Assembly (NCBI GenBank): GCA_900772695.1
Contig: CAAGRO010000170.1
Location: 1-13,585, forward strand
Length of the DNA: 13,585 nt
Origin: an uncultured Oribacterium sp.
GTDB taxonomy: Bacteria; Bacillota; Clostridia; Lachnospirales; Lachnospiraceae
Direction of reading: 5' to 3'
Position 1 is the first letter of the stretch, and every line of letters begins with the position of its first letter. Positions 13,551 to 13,585 of this stretch are shown here, piece after piece. The translations under genes were made by a program, and so were the position numbers. The notes beneath the pieces are model-generated. The model made no database searches. It worked only from the letters and a program-made list of their open reading frames with translations, and was not told the DNA's origin.

Positions 13551-13585
13551 TCATGAAAAATAAAGGCTTATCATATTTTCTAAGA
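13503..13585. other. AT-rich junction, possible edge of an inserted element
   Basis: From about 13503 the sequence turns strongly AT-rich, coinciding with the loss of LysR homology. An ATG at 13553 opens a frame (MKNKGLSYFLR) to the window end without a clear ribosome binding site; it might be the start of another gene, but I do not recognise it. No complete terminal repeat can be seen because the window stops. Confidence 0.4.

Overview
The window looks like chromosomal DNA of an anaerobic Firmicute, most likely a Clostridia/Lachnospiraceae-type bacterium. This is inferred from strong GGAGG-type ribosome binding sites at almost every start, tight gene packing, and the protein families present. 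Base composition is moderately GC-rich by eye. All twelve supported genes lie on the + strand. There are no rRNA, tRNA or CRISPR features, and no gene-free stretch exceeds 300 bases; the longest gaps are 2926-3160, 8472-8700 (which holds a 17-codon leader ORF) and 9784-9990.

Region 1 (1-7368) is a carboxylic-acid utilisation module. It holds the 3' end of a beta-propeller lactonase, a MatC-type dicarboxylate carrier, a LysR-type regulator (LTTR1), an isocitrate-type beta-decarboxylating dehydrogenase, a PrpF-family isomerase overlapping an RraA-family (HMG/CHA aldolase-like) gene, and an AEC-family permease. Uptake, regulator, dehydrogenase, C=C isomerase and pyruvate-releasing aldolase suggest breakdown of an unusual di- or tricarboxylate to central 2-oxo acids. 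The substrate is not evident.

Region 2 (7379-12655) begins with an intrinsic terminator built on a GGGGTCAGACCCC palindrome and a structured, repeat-like stretch. It continues with LTTR2, an isopropylmalate-dehydrogenase-family enzyme, and a tight operon of class II aldolase/decarboxylase, DUF1537 four-carbon acid-sugar kinase and Asp/Glu-racemase-like protein. This resembles the tetronate (threonate/erythronate) pathways that use OtnK and OtnC. However, the usual first dehydrogenase and the isomerase (LtnD, OtnI) are not in the window. Three of the enzymes have changes at expected key residues: Tyr to Leu in the dehydrogenase, a lost His in the aldolase metal motif, and Cys to Gln in the racemase-like protein. 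Together they may form a variant pathway.

Region 3 (12656-13585) holds LTTR3, a paralogue of LTTR2. It loses its C-terminal part at an abrupt change to AT-rich sequence near 13503-13510, probably a mobile-element or rearrangement junction (or an assembly artefact) running off the window.

Regulation: LTTR1 and LTTR3 share a design in which inverted repeats flank the -10 box and the downstream arm contains the Shine-Dalgarno sequence. Clear dyads also sit upstream of, or overlap, plausible promoters for the AEC gene, the second dehydrogenase and the aldolase-kinase operon. All functional assignments are from motif recognition; no search was run.
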